NCBI GenBank assembly: GCA_018697195.1
Contig: CM031870.1
Span: 1,377,076 to 1,441,075 of the forward strand
Direction of reading: 5' to 3'
Origin: Certhia americana
Taxonomy: Eukaryota; Chordata; Aves; Passeriformes; Certhiidae
Length of the DNA: 64,000 nucleotides
This document shows, in pieces, positions 32,401 to 47,400 of this stretch (the first letter of the stretch is position 1; the number at the start of each line of letters is the position of its first letter). The notes beneath the pieces were generated by a model, which was not told the DNA's origin, did no database searches, and saw nothing but the letters and a program-made list of their open reading frames with translations. The translations under genes and the position numbers were made by a program.

Positions 32401-35400
32401 CTCTTGCAGAAGTTTTGGTGAGATGATCCTTCCCTGGGAAGGTGCTGCCTGATACCTGCAGGGCTCTCCGAGGCTGGCCTGGCAACCTCCTTCCTCCTCT
32501 GGTATTTCCTACTTGACTAAAAGTCATTTCATCCTCTGTGTTTGGATATTAAATCTGTGCAATGTGTAGGTGATAAGAGCATAAATGTTTGAAGAGCACA
32601 AGAAGAAAGAAGCTTGTGGGAGCCCTGAGAAGTGAGGAAGTGACCCAAAAGCCCAGCCTGTGAAAGACTGCAATGAGTCTGCTCACATCATCCAGACTAA
32701 TTTTCCTCTTTCTCATTTGCATCTGTCTGGGGAATTCCTAGTTTTCTATGTAAAAGAAACTTGTTGCTGAGCATAAAAATCCTACCAAGGATAGATAAGC
32801 CTTATCTTCTGTGTTTGTGTAGTTATTCTGCTGATGGTTCTGCCCGATCATTTCAGTTACTGTCAGTGGCAAAAGGCTCTTTTGAAATTGATGATTCTTC
32901 AGCACAAAAGATACTGGTCTAAAAGCTTTGCTAGAGCTGGGTCTCGCTTCTCTTAGGAGCAGCTCCTTTCATGTTTTTATACAACCCAGGGAATCAGATC
33001 TTCCAGCTGTAGGTGACATTTCTCATCGCTCAGGAAGGGGACACGCAAATAAATCCAGTCTGTTATTGGCAGCACTGTCTTTAAATTTAAATATACACTC
33101 CATGATTGTTCTCTACCTGCCAGAATTATAAGGTGGGCTCCACAATGCAGTAAAACTCATGTCAAAATCCAAGATTAAGGATGAAAAAAATCCATGCCCT
33201 GTCTATGTTTGAGCAATTCCTGGCATGGCTGTGTAGGGACTATTTACCCATGCTGCTGAATCTCTTGGTTTTCAGCATTTGGCAGCTCAGTGTGGTCTCA
33301 GGGAGCATCAGGAGACTCAAAAATGAGGAGATACTCAGAAGAAACCTATTATTGTATCCTGCTTATTTCTTGAGAATAAGGTAGTCTGTTCCCCAGCTGG
33401 ACCTTGGAAACCTTCTGGGTTAAATCAGCTTGGGAAGAAATTCTTTGTTCAAATTCAGATCAAAGAAAACATACACAAAGTGAAGGCACAGATTTGTGTT
33501 GTAAGCTGTTTAAACTGAGTTTGAATACCAAGAATTTTTCAGAGCATTGGTTTCATGTTCTTAAGGCAGGAAAGACTTTGTCGCATCCCAAATGTGGTCA
33601 GGAACGTTGAAGATGTTAACTTGAACATTTTGCATCCTCTTTATTTTCATGGGATACATTTACTGCAAGAAATATGACTGGTTTCCTATTTGACCCAAAT
33701 AATAGAAAAATCTTGGTTTGCCTAGATTAACAAATGCAGAAAGTCCCTTTTAAAAATCTGGTATTTCCTGACTTTTTTTTTTTTTTTTTTTTAACTTTTA
33801 TTTTGTCTCAATTATAGCTTTCTGCATTTATTTTCCTTTTGGAAGGAAGGGGGTGCCTTTCCTTGCCCATAAACACAAAAGCTAGCTTGAGCATATTAAA
33901 TAAATTGCAAGCTTCAGCGGCTTTGCCAGCAAATTATGGAAAGTTTTATGATATTCTGGGCCTGCAGGTGAGAGATATTTCATAGCTTTGTCTTCTGAGA
34001 CTAATAAATACATCTGTATATTAAGTAGAAGCATTTTACTTAAACTTTGATGACCAAATTCTTACTGAAATACAGATTTTTTTTTTGTAAAAAAACCCCA
34101 AAACATCTGCAAGACTTTAATTAGTAGTTTTGTCCAAGAAGTCCTGCCTAAGTAAGGTTTTGACTGAAATGATCCAGAGATGAGATACCATGTTGTAGCT
34201 TTTCCTCCAAAACCTCACTGATTGTTGAAGCAATGGACATCTGTTGGGCTCAACACTTTCCCCTCTTTTCTATAAGTTGTTGAGGATCTTAACTCCTCAG
34301 TTTTCACCAAAAAAGCTCTCTGATCACTTAAAAGGGTGTTAAGGAATTTCACCAGTTAATTCATTCCTAATTTAAAGATTAGGAGAGAATATGTGCAAAT
34401 TTTATTGGAATATTTCATCTGGAGTGAGTCTTGAAATCCATCTCCGCACTGTGACCCGAGTTATTTCCTGAATTCTGTCTGGTATTTTCCTGAGCTGTTG
34501 TTATGGGATATGGGCATGATAATAAGATGATTGATAGTGGGATGTAGAGGTTGGGCTGGATGCAGCATGTATTTGGGTTTGTGTTAGCCTGAGCTCACAT
34601 TTAAGCTGTTGTAGTAAATAGCTTATTTTTTTTTTCATTATCTTTGAGCTGCCCTTTCTCTACTGATTTTCAGTGGTTTTAATTAGAAGGGTATTTTGCT
34701 GAAAAGAGCGAACTCAGACCTTTGTGAAATTTTCAGCTAGTACAAATAATGGTAAATCTGAAATCACTTATTAGACAAGAAGTTGTTATGGCAACTATAA
34801 GATGGTTGGCTAATCAGAGAGTGAGATCAGTTTTTATTTACAAGTGTAATGAGCAATTAAGTTTGAGCAGCTGTCAGACTTGGAAAGTGATTAAAGTTCA
34901 GCAAACAACCCAAATGGGTCAGTGTTCAGTTCTGATGGTTTTCTGACACTGCAGCTTGATCATCTGTGGGTTTTACCTACTATAATTAAAACTGCCTTTT
35001 AAATCCCCATCCGTGCCAATGACTTGGCATAGCCAATGAGTAGAAAACCCCCTTTTTTCCTACCAGGTTCCTTAATGGGTATTGGCCTGGAGTCTTGCTG
35101 TGGGTAATGAGGTATTTCACGTGTAGCATTCCTTAAAGCAAAGCTCAGTTTGGATGCAGAATCATCTCCTGGCTGAGGTGATCACCAGGAGGGAGCTGGA
35201 ACACTGCAGCCTGGCTCAGCCTTTGCCCCTCTAAAGGCTCCCTTTCATTAAAGGCAGCATTGGTTGCTTAGGGAGCTGCTGCTGAGCTCAGAGGAAGGAC
35301 GTGCACAGTGTACATGAACATTAAACCCAAAGGAAGTGGAGAAAGTTGTGATTCACCCAGAACCAGGAGGGAATGCTCAGGAGAGGCTGACCTTGGCTGG

Positions 35401-38400
35401 AGCTGGTGAAGCTCTGTCACACTGAGCAGGGCAGGCTGCTCATCCTCATGGCTTTCCCAAGCAGGAAGAGTTGGTTCTCTGCAGCTTCCCAAAGATTGTT
35501 TGTGTTCACACTGGGAAGGTTACCCTCCCATCCATACTTTACACCAGATCAGCCTCTTTCATTGCTGGGGTTTGCTTCTCTGCTGCACGTGTTAAATAAG
35601 ACAAACTGTTTGTAAGCCTTGCTCAAAATTTGTGTTCTAGTTAGAATTTTAACTGTCCAAGACAGTTAAACTGTCGGAGTTATTTTCCAAAATTACACTG
35701 CAGTCCCCTGATGCATTTAGATTTTTATTAATTTTGCCACACTAATGGTATGATGTAATAGAGGCAATTGCAGCAGAACGTGAAATGGATTGGGACAGCT
35801 CCTGACCTGAAGAATTTACAAAGTCGTGTGCCTAGATAACACAAGTTGGTGAATGGGGACTTAAGGGAAAATTAAAATGACAGTCTCAGAAATAGGCATT
35901 TGCATACTTGACCTAAACTTCTGGTATTTACATTTTCTATGTATCAGTCTTTTTCAGGCTTATCTACAGCCGTGGCTCATGAGAAACAGGGCTGTAAAAA
36001 TGGAACAGAATTTTTAGTAGGGTTATTAGAGACTAAGAAATCCACATTTCGCAGCCCCCAAGATGGGATTACACACATGTATCTTGTTATTGCTGTTGCC
36101 TGATTTGCACCCGGGTTTTCTGAGGAGATTGCTTGGAAGTGTTTATCTGCTAAGCTTCTGCAGGCATAGCAAGCCTGGCTTCTTGGAATGGGCAGCTGGC
36201 AATGGAGCCCTTCAGTGACCACAATACTGGCAAAAGTAATTCCTGTCACCTAGTGGAAGAGCAGCCAGCTCTCCCCTCTTCCCATGGTGAATACTTAGTG
36301 TTTTCCAGATGCTGATCCTCAAGCCGTGGAGAATTGGGATGGGGTTGGAGCTTGCTGCCTCATGAACAGGCCTGGTGTCATCCTGTAGAGCAGCAAGGGA
36401 AGGCTGAAAAGTTGAAATGCAAATTGAAGCCTTCACCCTAGAAAACATGACCCATCAACCCTCGAAAGCTTCAGACTCCTCTGTCTAGTTTATTCTACAT
36501 GTGGGATAATTGTGGTTTTCCAGAGGACACAGCTCTCACCTTCATAGTTGTAGGAGAGCTGGGGGTGGGAACAGGCATGTGGAATAGTTACTGCAAGAGT
36601 TGTTGCGTTTAATTTGTAACACATTTTAATTATCACGTGTTAACACTTGCTTAAAAATCTCCTGTAACACGTTGCAGCGAAGGAGTAAACCTGTTCTTGT
36701 AACTTCCTCTGCAGGAATGGGAGATTTTGCCTGTTTTCCCCCCTCACTCAATAGTGTTTTCAGTTTATTTTAAGCATGTGGAAAGGGGAGGCAACTGATT
36801 TTAGGAGTAACCTGTAAAAAATAATACAAATAATTCTAATGTAGGAGCATGATGACTCTTTCTGCCTCATAGTTTGTTTGCAGCAAACATGTTACAAGTG
36901 AGCAGGTGGGAGGGGGATTTCGAAATGTATGGGGACGGATTTTTAGAGTTTGCAGCTGACGTGGATTAAAAATTCTTAGAACATTTCATCCATGAAAGGC
37001 AATTAGTTTTGTTTTATGAATATGAAAAGCACGTAGCTTGTAAGTACTGGAGTGAAGTCCCAAGTGAGTTATTAGAACTTGCTTTACTCATGTAGTACAA
37101 AATTGGCCATCAAGAGCTGATAGATTTCAAATATAGCTCACTGACACACTGATCATCCATAACTTTTCATAAAGTCATTTTTTCGGGCTCACCTGTAATT
37201 ACTGGATGCTGTTGCAGTCCTGAATGGGGCAGATAGTCACAGATCAGGACACCTCCTTGTTCTTGGTGGTGATTACAGCACGTTGTGCTGCTGGAATATG
37301 GAATTGTGATACCTCTCTGCCTGCTGTACCTACTTTCAGCTGTCCCTTTCTCTGAGATTCATAAGTTAAAACTGATAAAATTAATGGAGTCTGCTCCTTT
37401 TTTTTTTAGCAGCTGGGTTTTTTTTGGCATTAGGAAAAATTAATGCAGTCATTGGTTCTGGATTATTGGGGTTGTCCGTGTGAGTAGATCTCAGCTACTA
37501 ATTTGTTGCATGGAAAATGATTTTTTTTCAGCTTTTTTTTTCGGGGGGGGGGGGGTTTGGAGACCCCAAAACTGCTAAGAAATTTAGTGGTTTTAGTGTT
37601 AATCAACAGATGTTACTCAACCAGTATGTCAGTGTTTTAATACCTGAGATTCTCAATTAAGGAGCTGGTAGCCCCTCCAAACATCCAAGTTCCACAGAGA
37701 AACTAAAACAGGATGAAAACTCTTCAGCAAGTGATGGGCTACAATCTATGCTCTGGCTATGGAAATGACTAAATGTTGATGATTTTGTTATGAAACACTG
37801 GCTGCTGGACAGTGTTCAAAGGAGGAGGAGGAGATTTGGGTACCCATCCTGATGCACTGACCTGTTTAAACCACACCGTGCTGATAAAATTCTCCCCCAC
37901 AAAATCATACGGACACCTCGCAGCAGTCACAGTTAAATTTAGAAAAGGCAAATCTGAAGGAGACCATTTCATCACCCAGGAGGTTTTAATTTATGCTTTC
38001 ATGCCTCTCATCCAGAGAAGAAAGATGGACACAGAGTGGGATGATATTAAACTACTGAAAGTGTTGCCTAATAGATCACAGATGTCTGCAAAGTGGCAAG
38101 TCATCATTCCCCCGACACAACAGGACGAGGGGACACTGTCACGAGCTGTGACATGTCATAAAGGATCATTGATTTCTTGCTCCCCTACTGTAAATCAAAC
38201 ATCTCCATTCAAATCCATTAAACTCCATTAATACAGGGTGCAGATTTTAAAAGAGCTTTGACATTTCTGATTGAAGGCTCGGGTGTATCGATTCCTGACG
38301 TGAGCAGGTCCCTGTTTGTCAATCGTAAAGTAGCACCATCATCTGAAAATCGTGGGTTGGCAGTGAGGTGGGAATCTAGCCAAGGTCACTGCTAAAAGAG

Positions 38401-41400
38401 ATGAGGAAACGTGCAGTGAAGGCTGAATTTTGGGGAAAAGTGCTTCTGAATCATGCAAATGGCTCAAAGAGCTGGGAGCTGCTTGTGTATGACCTCGCTC
38501 TGAAGGACGGCTATTTACAGTCCATGGGTCAACATGTGAGCTCTGAAGAGTGTCAGGGCATGGGAGGAAGGTGTTTTTCTGTGCTTTGTTTCTAAAGCTG
38601 TGTAGAATGGAGAAGTCAGATGGATTTCACTGTGTTTTAAAGAAGCAGTAGTGTCTCTCTGCCATCTGTTTTGGAAGAGAGCAACTCGCATACACATGTC
38701 ATTCAGTGGAGTTTGCTGTCAGCAGCAACAATTTCTGCTGATGGGGGAACTTCAGGGAGAAGATTCATAACAAAAGGCTTTATTGTATAGAAACACACCG
38801 TTCTGCTTGGGATCCAGCTTCCAAATGCTTTTAAGGACTGTGACTAAACTACCATTTATGCCTGAGATATCTGAGTACAGAAGCTGCCTGGACCAGGTTC
38901 TCCTGCCAGGCCTTTTTTTGTGCAATACAATTGCAGATGGGAAGGTCCAGCTGGCTTCACACCCTGCAAACGTATCAAGACCTTTGAGATGTGATAAACT
39001 AAGTGAGCCATGCTGATATGCTCCCTTGCCTGCTCTGATGTTATTATTAAGCCTTTCTGTTTTGGTTTTCTTTTTGTTCAGGTGAAGCTCTGATCTGAGT
39101 ATGAAAGAGAAGTCTTCTTTGTTTTGTACAGCTGTTAATATTTGTTTAATATGTAGTAATCCATTCACCTAGCTCTGCTTTTGAAACTGCAGTGCAGCTA
39201 TGCTCAGTTAATCACCTGGAGCTTCCTGCACCTGAGAGGCTGAATTTGTGGGAGATGGTGGGTGATGTTTTTTTTTCTACAGCATATCTAAATCACGAGA
39301 ACGTTGTAGCATGACTGTGAGTACCATGAGGTCCTTAAAAAGGCACAGTAATTACGTGCTATATATTCATGATTGCAGGTACGTGTGATCTGGGAAGCAG
39401 GTTGGAGGAAGTTTGGCATTTGGGTGGCACCTTCAAAAAGAAGAAAACTTGCAAGTTAATTGGAGAAAATGACAGTTCCCAGTTTACTGCTGTGCCTTCC
39501 AACAGCACTTGAGCTAAATACTCATTAGGATTGCACGTGTGCCTGTCCACAGTGTCTCAGTTTTTTATTTTAACATAGACTCTGCAGCCGTTGCTAACTA
39601 TTCATTTATTCAGCAGAAACTTTGGCAAAACAATGAACGGAGGATAAATGATTTGATCCCAAAGAGTTTCAGTATGAGCATAGCTAAAAACCAAGTGAAA
39701 AATCACAGTGGTCGTGACAAGAGGATGGCCAGTGCTGCAGCACTCCAACCCAAATCACGTTTTCTGTAGTGCTTTGCCGTTCAGATTGAGCCCGTTTGTT
39801 CTAGCTGACTGGCTTTTTCCTTGGAAGTGTGAAGCTCAGCATTTTCAGAGCAGTGTGAAATAAGGAATGTAGAAAAAGGACTTGGAGCAGTGAGGTGGCT
39901 AATTGAAAAATGCTCTTGGAGCTGCGCGCTCTAACAAAGAAGCTGGCAGGGTTTTATGAGTAAGTCACTCCAGAGTTGAGTTTTGATCTTGAATTTTGAA
40001 TGAGTCACATTTATATTTTAATAGGAGCGTTTTGATAAAAAGGAACAATCCTCCTGTTGGTTACCATAATGTCTAAGTGGCCGTGACTGTCTTTTTAAAA
40101 GCAAATACAGAGAAACAAGAATAGACTGTTGGGTCCAGGAGTATCCAAGTGTGTTATTTGAGTCTGTCTCTGTCTCCCAAGTGAGATGCCTTGAACTCAG
40201 CAGCTTTGTGAGTGCTGGGGGTCTTTGGCCTTACCTTCACTTTGCTTCGACAGCTGAAATATGTTTCCATGGCCTCTGTATGGTCTTTCCCTGGATCTTA
40301 TTGATGGTGCTGTAGGGAATCAATGATGATTGAATCCAAGAGAAACAACTGCAGTCACAAAATGTAATGGTGCTTTAAAGTGTAAAACACTTCTATAGGT
40401 TACAGCTCAAAGATGTCATCATCCCGTTCATTTGAGCAATCGTGTCTGCTTTGCGTTGCTTTGCAAAACTCCTGCTATTTTCCTGAAAGCCCAGTCTTTA
40501 AAAGCATTTTGCTTTTACCCTCAGCTGATGGCCCTCGCTTCTGAGAGAGCAACATTGCATTGAAGGGAGGGGGACCAGCAGGATGTAAGCAAACACCTGC
40601 TGGTGCTGTGGCTCCTTCTGATCCCTGTTATGCAGAGTGAAATATAACATATCTGACTGTTTGATTCACTAATTTCAGTGGTGGAGCACAGCTGGGAGGC
40701 AGGTGGACTGTTAAGAGGCAAGGCAAAGATCTAAGATCTGCAATCTTATGAACTTCCAAGCAAAAAAAGAAAAAAGAAAAACAACCGCAAACCCCAAGAT
40801 GTTTTATGCTATTTGAACACCAAACACTGTTGGAGGGAAGGGGAGAAGTTTGGGCTTGGTAATTTCTTGGGTTTGGATCTCTCTGACACGATGCACTGGT
40901 GTGCATGTTTCTTGCATAAATAGGAGGTGATTTTGTGTGTGTAATTTGTCCCAAATGTATGATTTGAGAGTCTCTGAAGCAACATCTGGAGAAGACCCAA
41001 GAGAGAAAACTGTGAGTTCTCTGAACACAAAGATCTGTTCATTCATGAGATTCTGATATTCAAACAGAAAACAGCAGTTGTGCTGTTTCCATTTAATGTT
41101 ATTTCTAGTAAGTGCTGCATTTAACTTTCCCTTTTGCCTTTTCTCCCAAGACCATCCTACAGTGCCATAAAGACGTATTGGTACTTATAGATGAACTTTT
41201 GGAGAGATTTTTACCCTGCTCCTGTCATCATTCAGGCTGGAATAGCTGCTTTTAGTGCTTCCAGCAGTCAGAATTCCATTCTCAGCTGTACAAACATTCA
41301 CATGGAGCAGCAGCATGGATTGAAGAGAGCAGAGAGGAGCTTCTTGAGGACAACCAGTGTTGGTGTTTCTCTGTGAGGTGGCTTTTGACCTGGTTTCAGG

Positions 41401-44400
41401 ATGAGTGATAAATGTTCTTCTGTTTTCTTCCTGCATTTAGAAGAGAATTCCTGCCCTGCCCTGTGCAACCTGTTTGTTACGTGATGATTGTATGGGAACT
41501 TCTGACCTGATTTCCTTGTGGTGACATCTCGAGTCAGAGCAGGTTGTTTGGGCAGGGGCTTGGCTGGGGGTGTGTGCACTGAGACTATACTGGGAACTTC
41601 ACACTGCTGAACCCTCTGAGTGCTGTAAATTATACAGGATTTCAGAGTGAGCAGGGAAACGCTGATATTGCCATTTGGCAGAGCGTGGAAATGCGGCCAC
41701 AAGAGTTGGATCTCAGAGGGAAGGTGTGAATGAAGAAAATAGCACGATTTTTTCTCCTTTTCCTCACAGACTACAGATAAGCTGATGCTGTGTGTGGATA
41801 TGCAGTGCCCAAGGTCTGCTGCGTGTCAGGCGTGGAGAGCCAGATTGTCTTTCTTCCTACCAGAACATTTATGCTTAAATTTGGGACACGTGGTGGGAAC
41901 TGATAGCATCTTGTTTCAGAGAGACACTTTCTGATAATCTCACTGGTGGTGTCGTGTCTCTGTGTGAGACACAAACCCGGCATTATCCCAGCACTCAGAG
42001 CTGCTCCTGTGTCAGAAGCTGTGCAAGGAGCCCTTGGCACCAGCCTGGGAGTTGCCAGACCTTCTGTGATACAATTAAACTATACCATCAACTCTTCTGT
42101 TCAGGGTGAACTCCTCCTCCTCACCTTCCCTCTTAACATTCCTTGCTGCACCCTGGAATCCTTTGGTCACATTCTAGAGTCTGTTTGTGAACGAACTGGT
42201 GCCATTTCAATGCCTTTTAACGAGAGTGAAAGAGGTCAAGGAACTGATTACTCTTCCAAAGGGCATTTGCATAATTTGTGTGCCATTCCTTTGCTGTTCT
42301 GTGATAGTTTCCAAAATCTGTTTAATCTCGTCAGTCGTATCTGGGTGCTATTTGAGGAGGAGCCTTCCAAAATGTCCGTGAGATGCTGGACAGGTTATTG
42401 AGTATTTTTAATTTACTGCATTTTGGCTGTGTTGGGTAGGGATTCTCTTACAGCTGAGCACAGGCAGAGCTGTTTAACTAGAAATCCAGAACTACAACCT
42501 GCTGTGTTTTGGTTCTAGAAGAGCTCTGCAGGCTTTCAGTTCATCGTAGCACAATACTGCTCTTCAGGCAAATCCCACCCAAACCCTCTCTGCAGCCAGT
42601 GAACTCCTTTGTACAGCTGAGAGAGCACTGCAGCAGCAAATCTGGGTCACACACCCTACAAAGGACACACAACTCCAGATGACAAGTGCTCGTATGCTCT
42701 CTGTTGTTGAAGAAGAGACTAAAATTAGCTTCTGACTCTTTACTCGAATTAAAAATTACCCAAGGGGAAAAGAACTAATTCTCAAGAAGGCAACTGTTAT
42801 GTCTTAAACCCACACAGTCTCAGCTGTGTATGCAGAAATGCAAAAATAAAAAGGTAGTAACTAAGGGTTTTTTTGGTAGAAAGGGGATTTTGTTTTCTCT
42901 GGAGTGTCTCAGAAAGGGAATGCAACCAAGATTATCAGGGACCACAGATGAGCATTCCAGTGCTGCAGCATCTCTTCACTCTGCCATCTCCAAAATATCA
43001 CAGTTTTTACCTGTGGAGTGCTGCCATATCCACATTTTGTCAAAATAAACCATTAACTCCATGGGTTTTACAAGACCAGCAAGTGAATTGCTGCCAGCAC
43101 AACTTTGTGCAAGATCAGCATTTTCCAAAATCATATATAAAAAGTGATTATAGCAGACCAGAGAGTCTGAACTGTGCTAAGTTGCTGCAGGATGCCAAAT
43201 GCTGTCAAGAACACAAATTTGTTAGTATAGTTTAAGATTAAGGAAACAAATCATGTGCCCAGCTTCAGGAATACTCTCTATTTAAGGCATAAGCTCTTAT
43301 TTTGGAGCATTTGGCTTGTAAATCCTTTGCAGCTCTGGGGATCACTTTCTCAGATCAAATGTAGTGATTTTTTTTTTTTTTTTTTTTGGTAACTGAATGT
43401 TAAGGGTTTTTTTCTAATATTAAATAAAATGTTTTCCTAAGTGATAAAGACTCTGTGGAGGTGAAGGCAGATCACATCCTATAGCAATAAAATAGACTGT
43501 AAGAACAAAAAGCAACTAATAGAAGTGATTCTTACAAGTAGCTTTGCACAAAGATAAATTCCTGTAGCCTAGAAAACATTAAACAGCTCTGCCTGCACTG
43601 TAGATGCAGTAAATTAAATATACTCAATAACATGTCCAGCATTTATTGGACATTATGGAGGCTGTGCATCTCTCAAACATAAAGAATTTTCAATGACCAA
43701 AGTGAACTTTGCCACAAGGTGGTGATGGCTGGAAAAGATCCAGCTGCAGATTTTCAGCCTCCCTTCCCTCCCCAGTGGGTACCTTGCAGTGCTGCTTCTC
43801 AGAATAAGAAGTGAGGTCTATTACAAGTGTTTTCCTGTTCCATAATCTCCTTTTCCATGGTGTCCTCTCCTTTCTGTTCAGCTCTCTCTTCTGGGGTTTT
43901 ACATAGCTGTCTGGTTTGTCTCAAACTTCTGTAATTGCTGTCCTTTGTGGAGGTGCTTTAACCACGATTTTGGGGGAGACAAATCAGTGAAACTTGAATT
44001 ACTCAGGCTCAGTCTTTCTCCAAATCATGTCCCATATTTCTGGCCTGTGGGCATCTGTACCCTCAGTCACAGTGATGGAAATATAAATAGGAAAAAAACC
44101 CAGTGTTGGTAAACAAAAAGAGATGTGTCAAGTCCTTGGAGCTTGGGCTTTCCAAACAAAACCTGCCTTGTTCTGGGGGACAGATTGGGGTTAGATGTAG
44201 ACAGAAGGATAGTTGGAGAAGATGGAACCTGTGGTTTTGTTTCTGCTCTGAAATGTTTAAAAGTGGGTTTGCTTACCCTCTTTGCCCTCCAGCATTGAAG
44301 GCCAGGGTTCTGTAGAAAAACCCAGACAAATTTAGAGGAGGTCATCCTTGGCTCAAAGGTCCCCTTTTTAGATCTTTCTAGTGAGAGGCTTTACCTTCAA

Positions 44401-47400
44401 CTTGACATCATTCCTGACTGTGGGTAGCAGATAGGATTTGAATGCTGCAAGTGAGGTGTGCGAAAAATTCCAGGGATGTTCCAGGCATTGCTAGACAGAA
44501 CTATATTGATTTAGGAGGAAATCCCAAGGAGGAAATAGTTCTTGTCAGCTGATTACTACAAGTTATGGTTATGCTACTCTTGCAGACGTCTATAAATTAA
44601 ACTGCCAACACTTGGCATCTGCCACTGTCACAGTGCTATAGGTCATCCTTCCCCAGGAATTGAGTGATGCCAGAGTGACTCAACCTGCCACACAAACAGT
44701 GAGGGAAGATTTGGGAGGAAAACAGACTGGGAAGTGTGTACAGACCCCAGCGTGGAGAGGGACATAGCATGGGACAGATGTCATGATATCATGACCTGAA
44801 CTGTTATGTGCTAAATGTTTTCATGTGCTGGTGGGTTCTTTCATGCTGAAATTCCTTGAATTCTGTCTCCAGGTTGCTATTTTTCCTCCCTCAGTTCATG
44901 TGGAGGTGTTATCTGCTGAAACAGGGAGGAGTCATGTTGGTTTGGGGGGATATTTTCCTAGCTCATAACTTGCCAGCAATGCAGCATCTGAAGAGTTTAA
45001 ATTGGAATTAGCTGACATTTTCCTACTCTCCCAGGAATTCAGGAGTCTTTGAAGAACAGCCCATCTATGTGGGCTGGAGGGATAATTGATTCTGTCTGGA
45101 AACCTCTATGCTGATCCCTAAAACCAGGATGGAAGGATTGACATTGTTTACAGTCAGCAGGGATTTGTTTTTTTCTGTCTGTTGCTGAATAGTTTCAGCT
45201 CAGAGTAACTGAAGATGGATTGAGGTATAGACCTAATCAGGAAGATGTGAAAAGATTTATTTTTCTTTACTTTACAGAAAAGGCCACAGATGGCTCTTTG
45301 CAGAGTGAAGACTGGACACTTAACATGGAGATCTGTGACATTATCAACGAGACAGAAGAAGGGTATGTGCTATTTCAGCAGACTTGCAAAGGTCCCTGAA
45401 CACAATCTTCCTCCAGCTGTACTCAGCGTGTGATGAGTGCAGCGAGGCTGGGGGCAGATGCTTATGGTTTGAATGCAGTTTGCAGATCAGCTTCCTGGTT
45501 TGCTTGCTCCTTAGACCTCTCCTGCTCTCAGAAAATACTGTATGATGCAGTACCTGTAGGATTCAGGACAAGAGGCAATGGCCTCAAGTTGTGCCAGGAG
45601 AGCAACTCACTTAGATGACATATTAATAAAAAATTCTTCACAGTAAGGGTGGTTGGGGACTGGGTCAGGCTGCCCAGGGAAATGGTGGAAACACCATTCC
45701 TGAAAGCATTCAAAAACCAGGTGAATGTGGCATTTTGGGATGTAGTATAGTGGTGGGCTTAGTGCTGAGTTCATGGTTGGACTCAGTGATCCAGAGGGCC
45801 ATTCCAACCCAAATGATTCCATGATACTTTCTGTGGCCAGTCTCTGCTTGGGAGGGCTGGCATGAAAAACTTCTTGGTAAGGGTCCCACTTTGTTTTTCA
45901 GCAGATGTCTCTCTTTTAATAAAACTTGTCTTTAATTTCAGCTATTTGTGTAGACAGCTTTTCTGACACACCTCCTTCAGCACCAGAAAGCTTTGCTGCT
46001 TGCAGTCTGCAGGAGAAATGATCACTGCTCTTATTCCTTGGGCTTCTCAGAGTGGCTGTCAGTCTTCCCTGCCTAATCAACAGCCTGGATTTTTGGAGAC
46101 TTGGGGCATTCCTCAAGTCTTGACTTCTGTGATATCTTGTCTGCTCACATATTTCTCCATGACCCTGGTTTGGTTGTCATCAGATGATCTGAAGTTAACC
46201 CACATGCTTATGTCCAGCTGGAAATAGCAAAGGATTCATTTTCCCACAGTTTATGGGATGTGAAAAGCCTGTCTGAGCTGTCTGTTAAAATGGTGTGTTT
46301 CTCCTTCAGGCCCAAGGATGCCATTCGAGCGCTGAAGAAGAGGCTGAATGGAAACAAAAATTACAGAGAGGTCATGCTGGCACTGACGGTGAGTGGGGGC
46401 AGGCTGGAATGCCTCAAAGGGCAGAACCCTTTTGTCATTTTCCTCTCCCTGGCACTCTCTTGAATGTACACACTATTTCCTCTAACAGCCACTGCTCTGC
46501 CCTTTTCTTCTCTCCAATTGCCTCCTCACTTCCTTGGGGAGAGCTGCTGGAAGCTTTGCATAGCGGTTTTCTGACTCAATTGATTTCTGCTTCTTTTTGT
46601 GGCTCTTATTCATCCCAAGTACTGGCTGAGGAAAGTTAAAGTGGCTTAAATGGGTCTGTTACTCCTTGAGGTTTTCCTTTCTACTCTCATTTCCCTGTGT
46701 CCAACCATTCCTCCACTCCAAGGCAACAGCTGAGGGCATATCTGCAAGTGAGGATGATGAACTTGCCATATTTTCAGCTTCATAAGTAGCTGATGCACAA
46801 TTTCCCTTGTGAATGAATCTCTGTAGGAGACAACACATTAATTTATACTGATCTAATTTCACTCAATAAAGTGTAAATTATATTCTGTGCATTTAGGCAG
46901 CACTGCTAAGGTGTGAGATAATTTAGCAGTGACCTTTCCTGCTGACGGCTTTAGCTGGAGGTTTCCTGGGTAGTGCAGCCCTCCTGAGTGGGGTGCTGGG
47001 CTGTCTGTGGCAGTAACTAGATCGAGTTATCCTGCTATGGGGAGGTGATCTGTAAGATTCTTCCACAGAGCTCTTGTTGCATCTCCCTGACGAGGCGTAA
47101 CCGTACTTTCTGTCTTCTTGCCATTTCCTATCCTGGATTGTCATTTTGACAGATTACCCAAGTCCAAACCATGAGATTATCCATTGTGCAGGAAAGAGCG
47201 AAATCCATCAGGAATGAGCCCGTGTCATCATGGCTGATGAAAGTAGCTGAAGGAGGAGAGTAATTACAGACTCCTCGGTGCAGAGTCGCAGTGGTTATTA
47301 GGCATGGCTGTAAGGAGAAGTGACGCGTTGGATTTATCTCCATGCTAATCATGTTCTTCAGAGAGAAATCAACAGCTGTTCTTCCATGGCAGTTGAATGG

